This document shows positions 17,606 to 27,079 of a stretch of DNA of 64,000 bases, piece after piece. Under the pieces are notes generated by a model. That model did not search any database and was not told the DNA's origin. It saw only the letters and a program-made list of their open reading frames with translations. The DNA is from Microbacterium sp. LWO12-1.2. Its GTDB lineage: Bacteria > Actinomycetota > Actinomycetes > Actinomycetales > Microbacteriaceae. The translations under genes were made by a program, and so were the position numbers. The stretch lies in contig NZ_JBEGII010000001.1 in the NCBI RefSeq assembly GCF_040675875.1, positions 3,658,001 to 3,722,000 on the forward strand, read 5' to 3'. Each line of letters begins with the position of its first letter. Position 1 is the stretch's first letter.

Positions 17606-19267
17606 TCAGGCCTGGGTATACCAGACGGCGGTGTCGACCGGGAGCGACGTGCCCTCGAACGGCTGGCTCTTCAGCACGATCGATGCTCCGGCGGGGAGCT
17701 CGAGTGGGGCTCTGCCGAGGTTCGCGACGACGTGCACGTCACCACGGCGGAAGGCCACCGCGTCATCCCCGGCGTCCTCCCAGACCAGCGAGCCGGAGCC
17801 GAAGCCATGCGCGCGACGAGCGGCCAGCAGCTCCTTGTAGAGCGAGAGGGTCGAGGTGGGGTCGGCCTCTTCGACATCGCGGGCGTACGTCGCCCACTCC
17901 GCCGGCTGCGGGAGCCACGACAGGTTCGTCGTGTTGAAGCCGAACGCCGGAGCATCCGCCTCCCAGGGCAGCGGCACGCGGCAGCCGTCGCGACCGTAGC
18001 GCTCGTGCTGGGTGCGGAACCAGGTCGGATCCTGACGGAACTCGTCGGGGATCTCCATCGCCTCGGGCAGGCCGAGCTCCTCGCCCTGGTACAGGTACGC
18101 GGAGCCGGGCAGCGCCAGCATCAGCGTGGTCGCCGCACGGGCACGGGCCAGGCCGATCGCGGTGTCGGGCTTGTGCGGAGTCTTCGGGCCGATGCCCTCA
18201 CCCTGCGGGTTGTCGGCCGTGAGCGCGAGGCGCGAGGCGTGCCGCACGACGTCGTGGTTCGAGAGCACCCAGGTGCTCGGGGCGCCGACCGCGCCGAACT
18301 GGTCGAGCGACTCGCGGATGACCTCGCTGAGCTCCTTCGCGTGCCACGACGTCATGAGGTACGGGAAGTTGAACGTCTGGTGCATCTCGTCCGGGCGCAC
18401 CCACAGAGCGGTCTGCTTCAGCGTCGGCATCCAGGCCTCACCGCAGAGGGCGCGGTCGCCGTCGTACTCGGCGAGCACCTTGTGCCAGTCGCGGTAGATC
18501 TCGTGCACGCCGTCCTGACCCCAGTACGGCACGTTCGCCTCGCCGCCGCCCATGGAGTCGGCGTCGCTCGGGGGCGTGTAGTCGGGCAGGCCCTCGGCCT
18601 TGATCATGCCGTGGGCGACGTCGACGCGGAAGCCGTCGACACCGCGGTCGAGCCAGAAGCGCAGGATGGAGCGGAACTCCTCGCGCACCTCTTCGTTGTT
18701 CCAGTCGAAGTCGGGCTGCGTGGCGTCGAAGATGTGCAGGTACCACTGGCCGGGCGTGCCGTCGGCCTCGGTGATGCGCTGCCACATGCCGCCGCCGAAC
18801 ACCGACTCCCAGTTGTTCGGGGGGAGTTCGCCGTTCTCGCCCTTGCCATCACGGAAGATGTAGCGCGCGCGCTCCGGGCTGCCGGGGGCGGCCTTGAGTG
18901 CCTGCTGGAACCAGACGTGCTGGTCGGACGAGTGGTTCGGGACCAGGTCGACGACGACGCGGATGCTGCGGGCGTGGGCCTGCGCCAGCATCTCGTCGAA
19001 GTCGGCGAGGGTGCCGAACAGCGGGTCGACGTCGCGGTAGTCGGCCACGTCGTAGCCGGCGTCGCGCTGCGGGCTCGTCATGAACGGGCTCAGCCAGATC
19101 GCGTCGACGCCGAGCTCCTGCAGGGAGTCCAGGCGGCTGGTGATGCCCGGCAGATCGCCGATGCCGTCACCCGACGCGTCCGCGAAGGAACGGGGGTAGA
19201 TCTGGTAGATGACGGCGCTGCGCCACCACTCGGAACCGGGGGCTGCGATCTGCTCAAGCTGTGCCAT
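17606..19267 (-). CDS. GH13 alpha-glucosidase (oligo-1,6-glucosidase / maltase group)
   Basis: Cytoplasmic enzyme of 553 residues that releases glucose from alpha-glucosides such as maltose, isomaltose or trehalose. The catalytic triad can be placed: Asp216 in 'DGFRVDVAHG', Glu277 in 'LCGEAWMP', Asp339 in 'LSNHDVVRH'; the first conserved region is 'VVVDLVPNHSSDQH'. A short C-terminal beta domain ends the protein. The gene has a -10 hexamer 6 bases before its ATG, with a LacI operator just upstream. Exact linkage preference is not decidable by eye. Confidence 0.93.
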   Translation of the reverse strand: MAQLEQIAAPGSEWWRSAVIYQIYPRSFADASGDGIGDLPGITSRLDSLQELGVDAIWLSPFMTSPQRDAGYDVADYRDVDPLFGTLADFDEMLAQAHARSIRVVVDLVPNHSSDQHVWFQQALKAAPGSPERARYIFRDGKGENGELPPNNWESVFGGGMWQRITEADGTPGQWYLHIFDATQPDFDWNNEEVREEFRSILRFWLDRGVDGFRVDVAHGMIKAEGLPDYTPPSDADSMGGGEANVPYWGQDGVHEIYRDWHKVLAEYDGDRALCGEAWMPTLKQTALWVRPDEMHQTFNFPYLMTSWHAKELSEVIRESLDQFGAVGAPSTWVLSNHDVVRHASRLALTADNPQGEGIGPKTPHKPDTAIGLARARAATTLMLALPGSAYLYQGEELGLPEAMEIPDEFRQDPTWFRTQHERYGRDGCRVPLPWEADAPAFGFNTTNLSWLPQPAEWATYARDVEEADPTSTLSLYKELLAARRAHGFGSGSLVWEDAGDDAVAFRRGDVHVVANLGRAPLELPAGASIVLKSQPFEGTSLPVDTAVWYTQA

Positions 19268-19273
19268 GGGAAC

Positions 19274-19295
19274 AGGTTAGTGCAAACGCTTACAT
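19274..19295 (-). promoter_or_regulatory. LacI operator next to the leaderless promoter of the GH13 gene
   Basis: TGTAAGCGTTTGCA (minus strand, 19281-19294) is a near-palindromic LacI-family operator with the central CG. The -10 hexamer TAACCT (minus strand, 19274-19279) follows it directly and stands 6 bases before the ATG at 19267. Binding would block the -35/-10 spacer. The LacI protein at 16471-17514 is the likely ligand-controlled repressor. Confidence 0.82.
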
Positions 19296-19360
19296 GGTTG
19301 CCAGGGCGGGGATCGAATCGGTTCGATTTTCGCGGTGCGGCGACGGGGTGCGCGGCATTC

Positions 19361-20536
19361 TCAGGTGGTCAGAATCCCCCGGGAAGGGGAGGGGAAGCGG
19401 GTCTCCTGTTGCACGGAGGCGAGCAGTTGGGACTCGATCGCGTCGAGCGCGATCCTCACCGCCCCCATCGCGACCGACTCGTCGCCCAGAGTCGACAGCA
19501 CTACCCGCGGCGCATGCGGCTGCAGACGATCGATGTGTGCACGGACCGCGTCGAGGATGATCTCTCCGCCTCGGGAGATGCCGCCACCGAGCACGATCAG
19601 CTCCGGGTCGACGGCGAGCGACATCGCCACGACACCGGTCGCGATGCTGCCCGCGAACCCGTCGAGTGCGGCGAGCGCCTGCGGGTGCCCTTCGCGTGCG
19701 GCGAGGAACATGGCCTCCCGCGTCGGTTCGACGCCGCTGCCGGCGAGTGCCGCGACGTGACTCGGGGCGTCAGCCCAGCCCAGCTGGGGGAGTGCGCCGA
19801 CCAGGCCGGACCCGCCGCTGTGGCCGCGGTACAGGGAGCCGGCGAGCAGCATTCCCGCGCTGGTCCGGTTGCCGGAGAGGATGTAGACCACGTCCTGCGC
19901 ATCCTGCGCGCTGCCGCGCCAGTGCTCCGCGATGGTGCCGAGGTTGTTGTCGCTCTCGACGCGCACCGGCACACCCCACCGCGAGGAGAGTGTCTGCGCG
20001 AGGTCGAGGCCGAGCCATCCGGGAAGGCCGTTGCCGCCGTACCGGGTGACGGTACCTGTGGCGTCGATCACACCGGGCGAGCCGACACCGGCGCACCAGA
20101 CGGCGTCGGCATCCACGCCGGCCAGGGAGAGGCACTCCTCCACGACCGTGGTCGCGAGATCGATGCGGTCGGTGGCGCTCGCGTCTTCGTCGACGGACGT
20201 CTTGTGGGAGGCGCGGAGCTCGCCGTCGAGGTCGGCGACCGTGCCGAGGATCTTGTGCACGCCGATGTCGACACCGACGACGTACCCCGACTCGGCGGCG
20301 AAGCGGTAGCTCCGCGCGGGGCGGCCGGGGCGGGCGCTGGCCGGGGCGTCGGCGGGTGCGATCCAGCCGAGTTCCCCGAGGTCGCGGATCACGTCTTCGA
20401 CGGCGGTGCGTGAGATGCCCAGATGGTCGGCCAGCGTCGACGTCGTCTGATGACCGTCGCGAATGCCGAGGAGCGCGGCGTGCGTGTTCATGCGCCTCAG
20501 TAGCGACCGGTCGCCGGAGCGTGATGTCGTCGTCAT
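19361..20536 (-). CDS. ROK-family transcriptional regulator
   Basis: 391 residues: an N-terminal winged helix ('HAALLGIRDGHQTTSTLADHLGIS', residues about 18-45) joined to a ROK sugar-kinase-like domain with 'VVGVDIGVHKILGTVADLDG' and 'GVGSPGVIDATGTV'. The Cys-rich zinc motif (CxCGxxGC) common in ROK proteins is absent; the region reads 'GHSGGSGLVGALPQLGW'. I use ATG 20536 with a GGGAGA ribosome site. It is divergent from a CUT1 sugar importer and probably controls it, sensing a sugar or sugar phosphate. Confidence 0.9.
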   Translation of the reverse strand: MTTTSRSGDRSLLRRMNTHAALLGIRDGHQTTSTLADHLGISRTAVEDVIRDLGELGWIAPADAPASARPGRPARSYRFAAESGYVVGVDIGVHKILGTVADLDGELRASHKTSVDEDASATDRIDLATTVVEECLSLAGVDADAVWCAGVGSPGVIDATGTVTRYGGNGLPGWLGLDLAQTLSSRWGVPVRVESDNNLGTIAEHWRGSAQDAQDVVYILSGNRTSAGMLLAGSLYRGHSGGSGLVGALPQLGWADAPSHVAALAGSGVEPTREAMFLAAREGHPQALAALDGFAGSIATGVVAMSLAVDPELIVLGGGISRGGEIILDAVRAHIDRLQPHAPRVVLSTLGDESVAMGAVRIALDAIESQLLASVQQETRFPSPSRGILTT

Positions 20537-20563
20537 GGTCTCCCGAACGTAGAGGAGTGGATT

Positions 20564-20573
20564 TTCACGTGAA
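20564..20573. promoter_or_regulatory. Candidate operator palindrome TTCACGTGAA
   Basis: A 10-base perfect palindrome in the ROK/CUT1 divergent gap, 28 bases before the ROK start, followed by AGTTTGGTTAG, which resembles ACTTGGATTA at 20682-20691. These may be ROK binding half-sites. Confidence 0.35.
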
Positions 20574-20642
20574 GTTTGGTTAGTCATCGTAGCGCGCGTC
20601 CGCAGCGGATCCACCTCGATGGATCGGTGTCGAATCTCATGC

Positions 20643-20671
20643 TTGACAGCGATCTGCGCCGTCGTTTAATT
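20643..20671 (+). promoter_or_regulatory. Promoter of the CUT1 sugar-importer operon
   Basis: TTGACA (20643-20648), a 17-base spacer and TTAATT (20666-20671) form a consensus-like promoter. The stretch 20664-20698 is AT-rich, unlike its surroundings. The leader to the ATG at 20787 is about 110 bases and holds no structure I recognise. Confidence 0.7.
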
Positions 20672-20786
20672 TTAATGCCAACTTGGATTATTATATAGCC
20701 AGATGTCATCCAGGTGTGCCGAGGTCGTCACCGCTCGCGCACGAATGCCGTACCCCCTCGCACCCGAGCAAAGGAATCAGCAGACA

Positions 20787-22061
20787 ATGAACCGTCAGCG
20801 AAAGACCGCGAGCGCCGTCGCCGCCGTCTCCGTCCTCTCCCTCAGCCTGGCAGGCTGCGCCTCCGGCGCCGGCCCCGCCGCCGAAGGCGGGGAGAGCACC
20901 ATCAACTACGTGATCTGGGACGCGAACGCCCTGGAGCCATACAAGGAAGTGATCGCCGCGTTCAACGAGGAGCACCCGGAGATCACCGTCAACATCCAGG
21001 CGCTGCCCTGGGACCAGTACTGGACCAAGCTGCAGACCCAGGCATCGAGCAAGACGCTCCCCGACGTGTTCTGGATCAACGAGCCGAACGCGGGGCTGTA
21101 CGCGACCAACGGCGCGCTCGCCGCGATCGACACCGCCCAGGGATTCGACCCCGCGAACTTCCCCGAGGCGTCCATCCAGAGCTACACCTTCGACGACGAG
21201 CTCTATGCCGCGCCCACCGGGTACTCGACGATGGGCGTCTGGTACAACACCGACCTCTTCGACCGCGCGGGTGTCGACTACCCGGCCGACGGGTGGACGC
21301 AGGAGGACTTCGTCGCCGCGGCCACGGCCATCAGCGATGCGCTCGGCGCCGAGGGCGTCTTCGGCGCCGCCGCCGCACCGTGGACCGGGCAGGAGACCTC
21401 GTACAACACGATCTACCAGTCGGGCGGTGAGGTCATCTCCGCCGACGGCACCACCTCCGGATACGACGACCCCGGCACGATCGCCGGCGTCAAGCTCTGG
21501 GTCGACCTGGCCCAGGCCGGTGTCTCCCCGTCGGTCGCCCAGATCACCGACACCCCCATCCCGCAGTACTTCACCTCAGGCAAGCTCGCCATGATGTGGT
21601 CGGGCCCGTGGAACGCGAACTCCCTGAAAGACAGCGAGATCGCCGAGACCGTCGCGGTGGCCCCGCTGCCGACCGGTGAGTCCGACCTCGTCACCACGAT
21701 CCAGGGCGGCGCCGACGCCGTGTCCGCCTACTCGGAGAACAAGGAGGCCGCACAGACGTTCCAGGCCTTCCTCGGATCGAAGAAGGCACAGGAGATGTAC
21801 GGAGCCGCGGGCCTCGGCATCCCCGCCTACAACGGTGTCGCTTCGAGCTTCACGGATGCCTTCCCCCAGTGGGACCTGTCGCTGTTCAGCGACCAGGCGG
21901 AGCACGCGGCCCCGTACCCGGTGTCGCTCAACACCGCCGCGTGGAACACGCTCGAGAACGAGTACCTCACCAAGGCGTGGAGCGGAGAGCTCACGGTCGA
22001 GGAGGCCTGCAAGCAACTGGCCGCCGCGATGAACGAGGTGCTCGCCGCCGAGCAGAAGTGA
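20787..22061 (+). CDS. Sugar ABC transporter substrate-binding lipoprotein (family 1)
   Basis: 424-residue extracellular solute-binding protein. The signal peptide ends in a lipobox 'LSLAGC' around residue 23, so the mature protein is anchored to the outer face of the membrane. 'LAMMWSGPWNANSLKDSE' and the Trp/Tyr-rich lobes are typical of CUT1 oligosaccharide receptors. I use ATG 20787 with AAAGGA upstream; upstream in-frame codons give no signal peptide. First gene of the importer, with its stop overlapping the first permease start. Ligand unknown; see the enzymes downstream. Confidence 0.92.
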   Translation: MNRQRKTASAVAAVSVLSLSLAGCASGAGPAAEGGESTINYVIWDANALEPYKEVIAAFNEEHPEITVNIQALPWDQYWTKLQTQASSKTLPDVFWINEPNAGLYATNGALAAIDTAQGFDPANFPEASIQSYTFDDELYAAPTGYSTMGVWYNTDLFDRAGVDYPADGWTQEDFVAAATAISDALGAEGVFGAAAAPWTGQETSYNTIYQSGGEVISADGTTSGYDDPGTIAGVKLWVDLAQAGVSPSVAQITDTPIPQYFTSGKLAMMWSGPWNANSLKDSEIAETVAVAPLPTGESDLVTTIQGGADAVSAYSENKEAAQTFQAFLGSKKAQEMYGAAGLGIPAYNGVASSFTDAFPQWDLSLFSDQAEHAAPYPVSLNTAAWNTLENEYLTKAWSGELTVEEACKQLAAAMNEVLAAEQK

Positions 22062-22999
22062 TGACCACCACCACAGCGAGTCGCGGGCGGGTGGTGGCTC
22101 CGGCCACCGCCCGCCCCACGCGGCGGACGCGCAAGTACGACGGCATCTGGCCGTGGATCTTCCTCGTGCCGATCCTCGTCCCCCTGGCGATCTTCTTCAT
22201 CTGGCCGCTGCTGCGCACGTTCTACTACAGCTTAACCACCTGGGGCTTCTTCGGCGACGTCAGCTGGACCGGGATCGACAACTACGTCCGCCTGTTCAGC
22301 GATCCCGACTTCGCCCTCGCCCTCGGCAACACCGCCATCTACACGGCCATCGTGATGCTCAACGTGCCGATCGCCGTGTACCTCGCCGCGCTCATCAACC
22401 GGCCGGGACTGCGGTTCAAAGGTCTCTACCGCACGCTCTACTTCCTGCCGGTCGTCACGATGCCGGTCGCGGTGGCGATCGTGTGGCGGATGCTCTACAG
22501 CGGCGACTTCGGCCTCATCAACGCGTTCCTCGGCCTGTTCGGCATCCCGGGTCCGTACTGGCTGTCGACGCCGGGGCTCTCCCTCGTGGCCGTCGCGATC
22601 GTCGGCATCTGGCTGTCGCTGGGCTTCAACATCATCGTGTTCAGTGCCGGGCTCTCCAGCATCCCGCCGGACCTGTACGAGGCGGCATCGATCGACGGCG
22701 CGAGTCCCGGTCGACAGTTCCGCAGCATCACCCTTCCCCTGCTCACCCCCACGATCTTCTTCATCAGCGTGCTGACGCTGATCGGCGGATTCCAGGTGTT
22801 CGACCTCATCTTCGTGATGCTCGGCACCGGCCCCAACGCCGCTCGTTCGCAGACGCTCGTCTACTTCTTCTACAACGAGGGCTTCCTGCAGAACGACAAG
22901 GGCTACGCGACAGCGATCGGCGTCGTGATCATCGTCATGATCGCCATCCTCACCGCCATCCAGTTCCGCCTCCAGAAGAAGTGGGTGCACTATGAGTGA
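22061..22999 (+). CDS. Sugar ABC transporter permease (CUT1, MalF-like)
   Basis: 312-residue membrane subunit with six likely segments, the first at 'WPWIFLVPILVPLAIFFIWP'. The EAA loop is 'YEAASIDGASPGRQFRSITLPLL'. The ATG overlaps the binding-protein stop (TGATG). No ATPase gene lies in the locus, as is usual for actinobacterial CUT1 systems that share an MsiK-type ATPase encoded elsewhere. Confidence 0.92.
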   Translation: MTTTTASRGRVVAPATARPTRRTRKYDGIWPWIFLVPILVPLAIFFIWPLLRTFYYSLTTWGFFGDVSWTGIDNYVRLFSDPDFALALGNTAIYTAIVMLNVPIAVYLAALINRPGLRFKGLYRTLYFLPVVTMPVAVAIVWRMLYSGDFGLINAFLGLFGIPGPYWLSTPGLSLVAVAIVGIWLSLGFNIIVFSAGLSSIPPDLYEAASIDGASPGRQFRSITLPLLTPTIFFISVLTLIGGFQVFDLIFVMLGTGPNAARSQTLVYFFYNEGFLQNDKGYATAIGVVIIVMIAILTAIQFRLQKKWVHYE

Positions 23000-23843
23000 C
23001 CGCAGCGTGCAGAACCGTCGAGGCCAGCGCACCGGTCGGCACCTCGGAGCGCACGCCGTGCTGCTCGTCGGCGGCGTCGTGATGGTGTCGCCGTTCATCT
23101 ACCAACTGCTGGCCACGTTCATGACGAACGGGCAGATCACCTCGGTGCCGCCGACGCTGTGGCCGACGCAGTGGAACCTCGACAACTACATCGGCGTCTT
23201 CACCCAGATCCCGTTCCTGCGGCAGATGCTGAACACGGTCATCATCACCGTGCTGACGACGGTGGCGACGCTCATCCTGTGCGCGCTCGGCGGATACGCC
23301 TTCGCCCGCATGCGCTTCTTCGCGAAGGGGCCGCTGTTCGCGATCGTGCTGTCGATGCTGATGGTGCCGGGCACGCTGCTGCTCATCCCCCAGTACCAGA
23401 CCGTGCAGAGTTTCGGCTGGCTCAACTCGTTCGCCGGCATCGTGGTCCCAGGCCTGGTGAACGCGTTCGGGATCTTCATGATGCGCCAGTTCTTCCTCGG
23501 TCTGCCGAAGGAGCTCGAAGAGGCCGCGCGACTCGACGGGGCGAACCCCGGCCAGGTGTTCTGGCAGGTCATGCTCCCGCTGGCCCGTCCGGGGCTGAGC
23601 GCCCTCGCGATCCTCACGGCCCTCGCGTCGTGGTCGTCGCTGCTGTGGCCGCTCGTGATCGTCAACAGTCAGGACATGATGCCGCTCGCGGTCGGGCTGG
23701 CGTCGTTCACGGGCGAGCACGGCTCGGAGTACCCCTCGATGCTCGCAGCAGCGCTCATGGCGATGCTGCCGATCATGATCCTGTTCCTCGTGATGCAGCG
23801 CCGCGTCATCGAGGGCATCGCCTTCTCGGGTCTCAAAGGCTGA
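22992..23843 (+). CDS. Sugar ABC transporter permease (CUT1, MalG-like)
   Basis: 283-residue partner permease with six likely membrane segments. The EAA loop reads 'LEEAARLDGANPGQVFWQVMLPLARP', and the sequence ends 'RRVIEGIAFSGLKG', the usual MalG-type tail needed for contact with the ATPase. It overlaps the first permease by 8 bases. A 29-base gap with a ribosome site separates it from the exported enzyme gene. Confidence 0.92.
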   Translation: MSDRSVQNRRGQRTGRHLGAHAVLLVGGVVMVSPFIYQLLATFMTNGQITSVPPTLWPTQWNLDNYIGVFTQIPFLRQMLNTVIITVLTTVATLILCALGGYAFARMRFFAKGPLFAIVLSMLMVPGTLLLIPQYQTVQSFGWLNSFAGIVVPGLVNAFGIFMMRQFFLGLPKELEEAARLDGANPGQVFWQVMLPLARPGLSALAILTALASWSSLLWPLVIVNSQDMMPLAVGLASFTGEHGSEYPSMLAAALMAMLPIMILFLVMQRRVIEGIAFSGLKG

Positions 23844-23872
23844 GACCCGCCCCCTCTCGAAAGGACAGCTCG

Positions 23873-26800
23873 ATGAAGAGACGTACGTTCCTCGGTGTCA
23901 TGACCGCACCCCTGCTGATCGCCCTCGTCGACGGCAACGCCCGACCGGGCTCCGCCTTCGCGGGCGACGGGCTCGCGTCGGTGCATCCGCTCACGACGGT
24001 GGCGGGGCGGCCGACGTTCCGGGTGGGCGCCCATCGCGGCGCTCCCTGCCTCTTCGTCGACGACGCTCCGCGCTTCCCGATGTACCTATTCGAGCAGGAG
24101 GTCTCCGTCGCCGACGGGCAGACCTTCAGCTACGCCGGCGTCGAGTTCTACTCGTTCATCGAGAAGGACACCTTCCTCGACCTCGGCTGGGACGGCCCAG
24201 GGACGCAGGACTTCTCGATCATCGACCGCGTGATGCAGACGTTCGAGGATCATGTGCCGAGCGGCTATGCCATGCCGCGGGTGCATCTGTGGGCGCGGCC
24301 ATGGTGGCTCGATGCCCACCCCGACGACGTCGTCGACTACGCGATCGATCCCGGAACGGCTGCCATCCCCCGCGACGCCTCCTTCGCCTCGGCGACCTGG
24401 CGCACGGAGGCCGGTGCGAAGCTCCGCGCGATGGTGCGGCACATCCTGGACGGACCGCAGGGCGACCGGACCATGGGCATCACGCTCGCCGGCGGGCTCT
24501 ACGGCGAGTGGCTCTGCTACAACGCGGAGTACCTGCCAGACACGAGCGAGGCCATGCGCACCGCCTGGATCGGGCATCTGAAGACCAAGTACGTGAACAG
24601 CGTGGCGCAGCTCCGAGCCGCCTGGGGCGACCCCGCCGTCACCTTCGACACCGTGGTGATCCCGGGCACAGGGGAGCGGCGGGAGACGGCGAACGGGCTG
24701 TTCCGCGATCCGGCCGCGTCGCGCCGCGTGCTGGACTACTACGAGAGTCATCACCGGGTGGTCGTGGAGGCGATCGACCACTTCGCCTCGATCGTCAAGG
24801 ACGAGAGCGACGGCACGCTCCTCACCTCGGTCCTCTACGGGTACACCCCGGACCAGGGGTACATGCCGCAGGAGCAGCATCACCGCGCGGTCGCCGCGCT
24901 GCACCGCCTCGAGTCGGTCGATCTGGTCACCTCGCCGCACTCCTACTATCGCCGTGCTCCCGGTGATGACGGCGCCTACCGCACCTATACCGAGAGCCTC
25001 GCGCTGCACGGCAAGCTCTTCATCGACGAGGCAGACGACCGCACGCACCTCGCGCAGAGCCCCACCCTGTTCATCTACGCGACCACCATGGCCGAATCCC
25101 TCGGCATCATCCGTCGCGCATTCGGACAGGCCGTGACTCACGGAACCGGCATGTGGTACATGGATCACTCCTCGGGACTCTGGTACGCCGATCCTGCATT
25201 CGGTGCGGAGTTCGCGAAGCTCAAGCACTGGGGCGACTACTCGATGAACGTCTCGCGCGCCCGGTCCTCGGAGGTCGCCGTGATCAGCGTGCCGACCGCC
25301 GAGCTCGTGCTCGGCGGTGAGACCGACACGACGGCCAAGCTCTACGAGGGCCCTTCGCTCGGCAGCCGCCAGGGCATCGGCGAGCTGAGCCGCGCCGGTG
25401 CTCCGTTCGACCGCTTCACGATCGACGACCTGGTCGACGGGCTCGTCCCCACGCACTACAAGGTGTACGTGTTCCCCGACGCGTTCCGTCTGAACGCCGC
25501 CCAACGGGCCGCGATCACCGCCCTCAAGTCCGGCGGCCGCACACTCGTCTGGGGATGGGCACCCGGGTACGCGGGAGACACCGGGCTCTCTAAGGCCGAC
25601 GTCGAGACACTGACCGGGTTCAGCCTCACCCAGGTCAACGCCCCGACAGCGTCGCCGCCCGATCCGAGCACCCCGCTGGACAGCGAAGACTTCGAGTCCG
25701 GCAGCTTCGCGAGCACCGGCTACTCCGCGGGCGCTGGCGGCGCCGCCGGCTCGATCATCACCACGGCAGGCCAGGTGATCGGCGGGACGCGATCGGTCAA
25801 GGGCAGCGCCCCCACCACGACCGACTGGCACGAGTACCTCTACACGAAGCCCGCGTCGATCGTGCTCGAGGCCAACGCCACCTATCGGGTGAAGTTCCGC
25901 GGGCGCACGATCACCGCGCCGGCAACCGGCGCCTACTTCTACTTCGTCGCGCGGACCGGCAGCGGGGGCGTCCCGCAGGACGTCGGCTCGAACCAGTGGA
26001 GCGACGCACCGGGGGTGATCTACACGAAGGAGTTCGAGTTCACGCTCAAGAACTACAGCGACTACTACCTGATCTGGGGCATCCACGACGGGGGAGAGGT
26101 CGTGGTCGACGACATCACCATCACGAAGGTGAAGAACGCCGGGCTCCCGCCGATGAGCTACCACCTGGACGCGTCGGCATTCCCCGGCGTCACCGAGACG
26201 TTCGGCGGCGAGATCGCCCTCGAACCGCTCTTCCTCCCCGCCGGGAGCGGGTACACGACGCTGGCCCGCTCCGCCGAGACCACGCCGCGCCCCGTGATCG
26301 CGAAGAAGGCGCTCAGCGGATGGACGTCGGTGCTGGCGAGCACGCCCCCGATCCCGTCGCCCGTGCTGCGGAAGCTGTACGGCGAGGCCGGAGTGCACGT
26401 GTACACGAGTGGTGACGACAACCTCGAAGCCAACGCCTCCTGGATCAGCCTGCACGCGAAGACCGCAGGAACGAAGACCGTGACGGTGCCGGCCGCGGGA
26501 CCCCTGTACGACACGGGGACCGGCACCCTGATCGGCCTGTCGGTGACCACCGCGACCTTCACGATGGCGAAGGGCGACACCGTGCTGCTCGCGCGGAGCA
26601 ACCCGCTCGTGCACGGTGGCGTGCTCTTCGGATTCGAGACGGGGTCGTTCGCGACGAGCCATTTCACCGGCGGATTCGGCGGCACGTACGGCACCATCAC
26701 GAGCGTGCCCTCCCAGGTCATCTCCGGCACCCGTTCCGCCTACGGCGCGGCGCCGGCGACGACGGACTGGTACGAGTTCCTGTACTCGAACCCGACGACG

Positions 26801-27079
26801 ATCGCGCTCGCCGCCAACGCCTCCTACACCGTCGACTTCGTCACCAAGACCGGTGCCGCGCCCGGAAGCGGCGGCAACTTCTACTTCCTCGCCCGGTCCC
26901 AGGCAGCCGGATCCCCGAGCGATCGGGGAGTGACCGAATGGACCGACCCGGTCGGCACCGTGCGCAAGAGATCCGTGACGTTCACGACCGGCAACCACAC
27001 CGACTACCGCCTCATCTGGGGCCTGCACAATGGAGGGGCGCTCTCTGTCGATGACATCCTCATCTCGCGCAATGACTGA
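23873..27079 (+). CDS. Tat-exported GH42-like glycoside hydrolase with two beta-sandwich domains
   Basis: 1068 residues. The N-terminus 'MKRRTFLGVMTAPLLIAL' is a twin-arginine signal peptide. A clan-A-like barrel follows (about 45-400), with 'GLYGEWLCYNAEYLPD' (Glu212) and 'KLFIDEADDRTHL' (Glu386) as candidate acid/base and nucleophile. Next comes a trimerisation-like domain ('YVFPDAFRLNAAQRAAI', 'LVWGWAPGYAG'), which is interrupted at about 603-760 by a beta-sandwich module that recurs at about 920-1068. Both copies share 'SGTRS/GGTRS', 'TTDWxEFLY' and 'YxLIWGxHxGG' signatures and look like carbohydrate-binding modules. ATG with AAAGGA. Probably cuts an extracellular oligo- or polysaccharide for the importer; the substrate is unknown. 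Confidence 0.8.
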   Translation: MKRRTFLGVMTAPLLIALVDGNARPGSAFAGDGLASVHPLTTVAGRPTFRVGAHRGAPCLFVDDAPRFPMYLFEQEVSVADGQTFSYAGVEFYSFIEKDTFLDLGWDGPGTQDFSIIDRVMQTFEDHVPSGYAMPRVHLWARPWWLDAHPDDVVDYAIDPGTAAIPRDASFASATWRTEAGAKLRAMVRHILDGPQGDRTMGITLAGGLYGEWLCYNAEYLPDTSEAMRTAWIGHLKTKYVNSVAQLRAAWGDPAVTFDTVVIPGTGERRETANGLFRDPAASRRVLDYYESHHRVVVEAIDHFASIVKDESDGTLLTSVLYGYTPDQGYMPQEQHHRAVAALHRLESVDLVTSPHSYYRRAPGDDGAYRTYTESLALHGKLFIDEADDRTHLAQSPTLFIYATTMAESLGIIRRAFGQAVTHGTGMWYMDHSSGLWYADPAFGAEFAKLKHWGDYSMNVSRARSSEVAVISVPTAELVLGGETDTTAKLYEGPSLGSRQGIGELSRAGAPFDRFTIDDLVDGLVPTHYKVYVFPDAFRLNAAQRAAITALKSGGRTLVWGWAPGYAGDTGLSKADVETLTGFSLTQVNAPTASPPDPSTPLDSEDFESGSFASTGYSAGAGGAAGSIITTAGQVIGGTRSVKGSAPTTTDWHEYLYTKPASIVLEANATYRVKFRGRTITAPATGAYFYFVARTGSGGVPQDVGSNQWSDAPGVIYTKEFEFTLKNYSDYYLIWGIHDGGEVVVDDITITKVKNAGLPPMSYHLDASAFPGVTETFGGEIALEPLFLPAGSGYTTLARSAETTPRPVIAKKALSGWTSVLASTPPIPSPVLRKLYGEAGVHVYTSGDDNLEANASWISLHAKTAGTKTVTVPAAGPLYDTGTGTLIGLSVTTATFTMAKGDTVLLARSNPLVHGGVLFGFETGSFATSHFTGGFGGTYGTITSVPSQVISGTRSAYGAAPATTDWYEFLYSNPTTIALAANASYTVDFVTKTGAAPGSGGNFYFLARSQAAGSPSDRGVTEWTDPVGTVRKRSVTFTTGNHTDYRLIWGLHNGGALSVDDILISRND

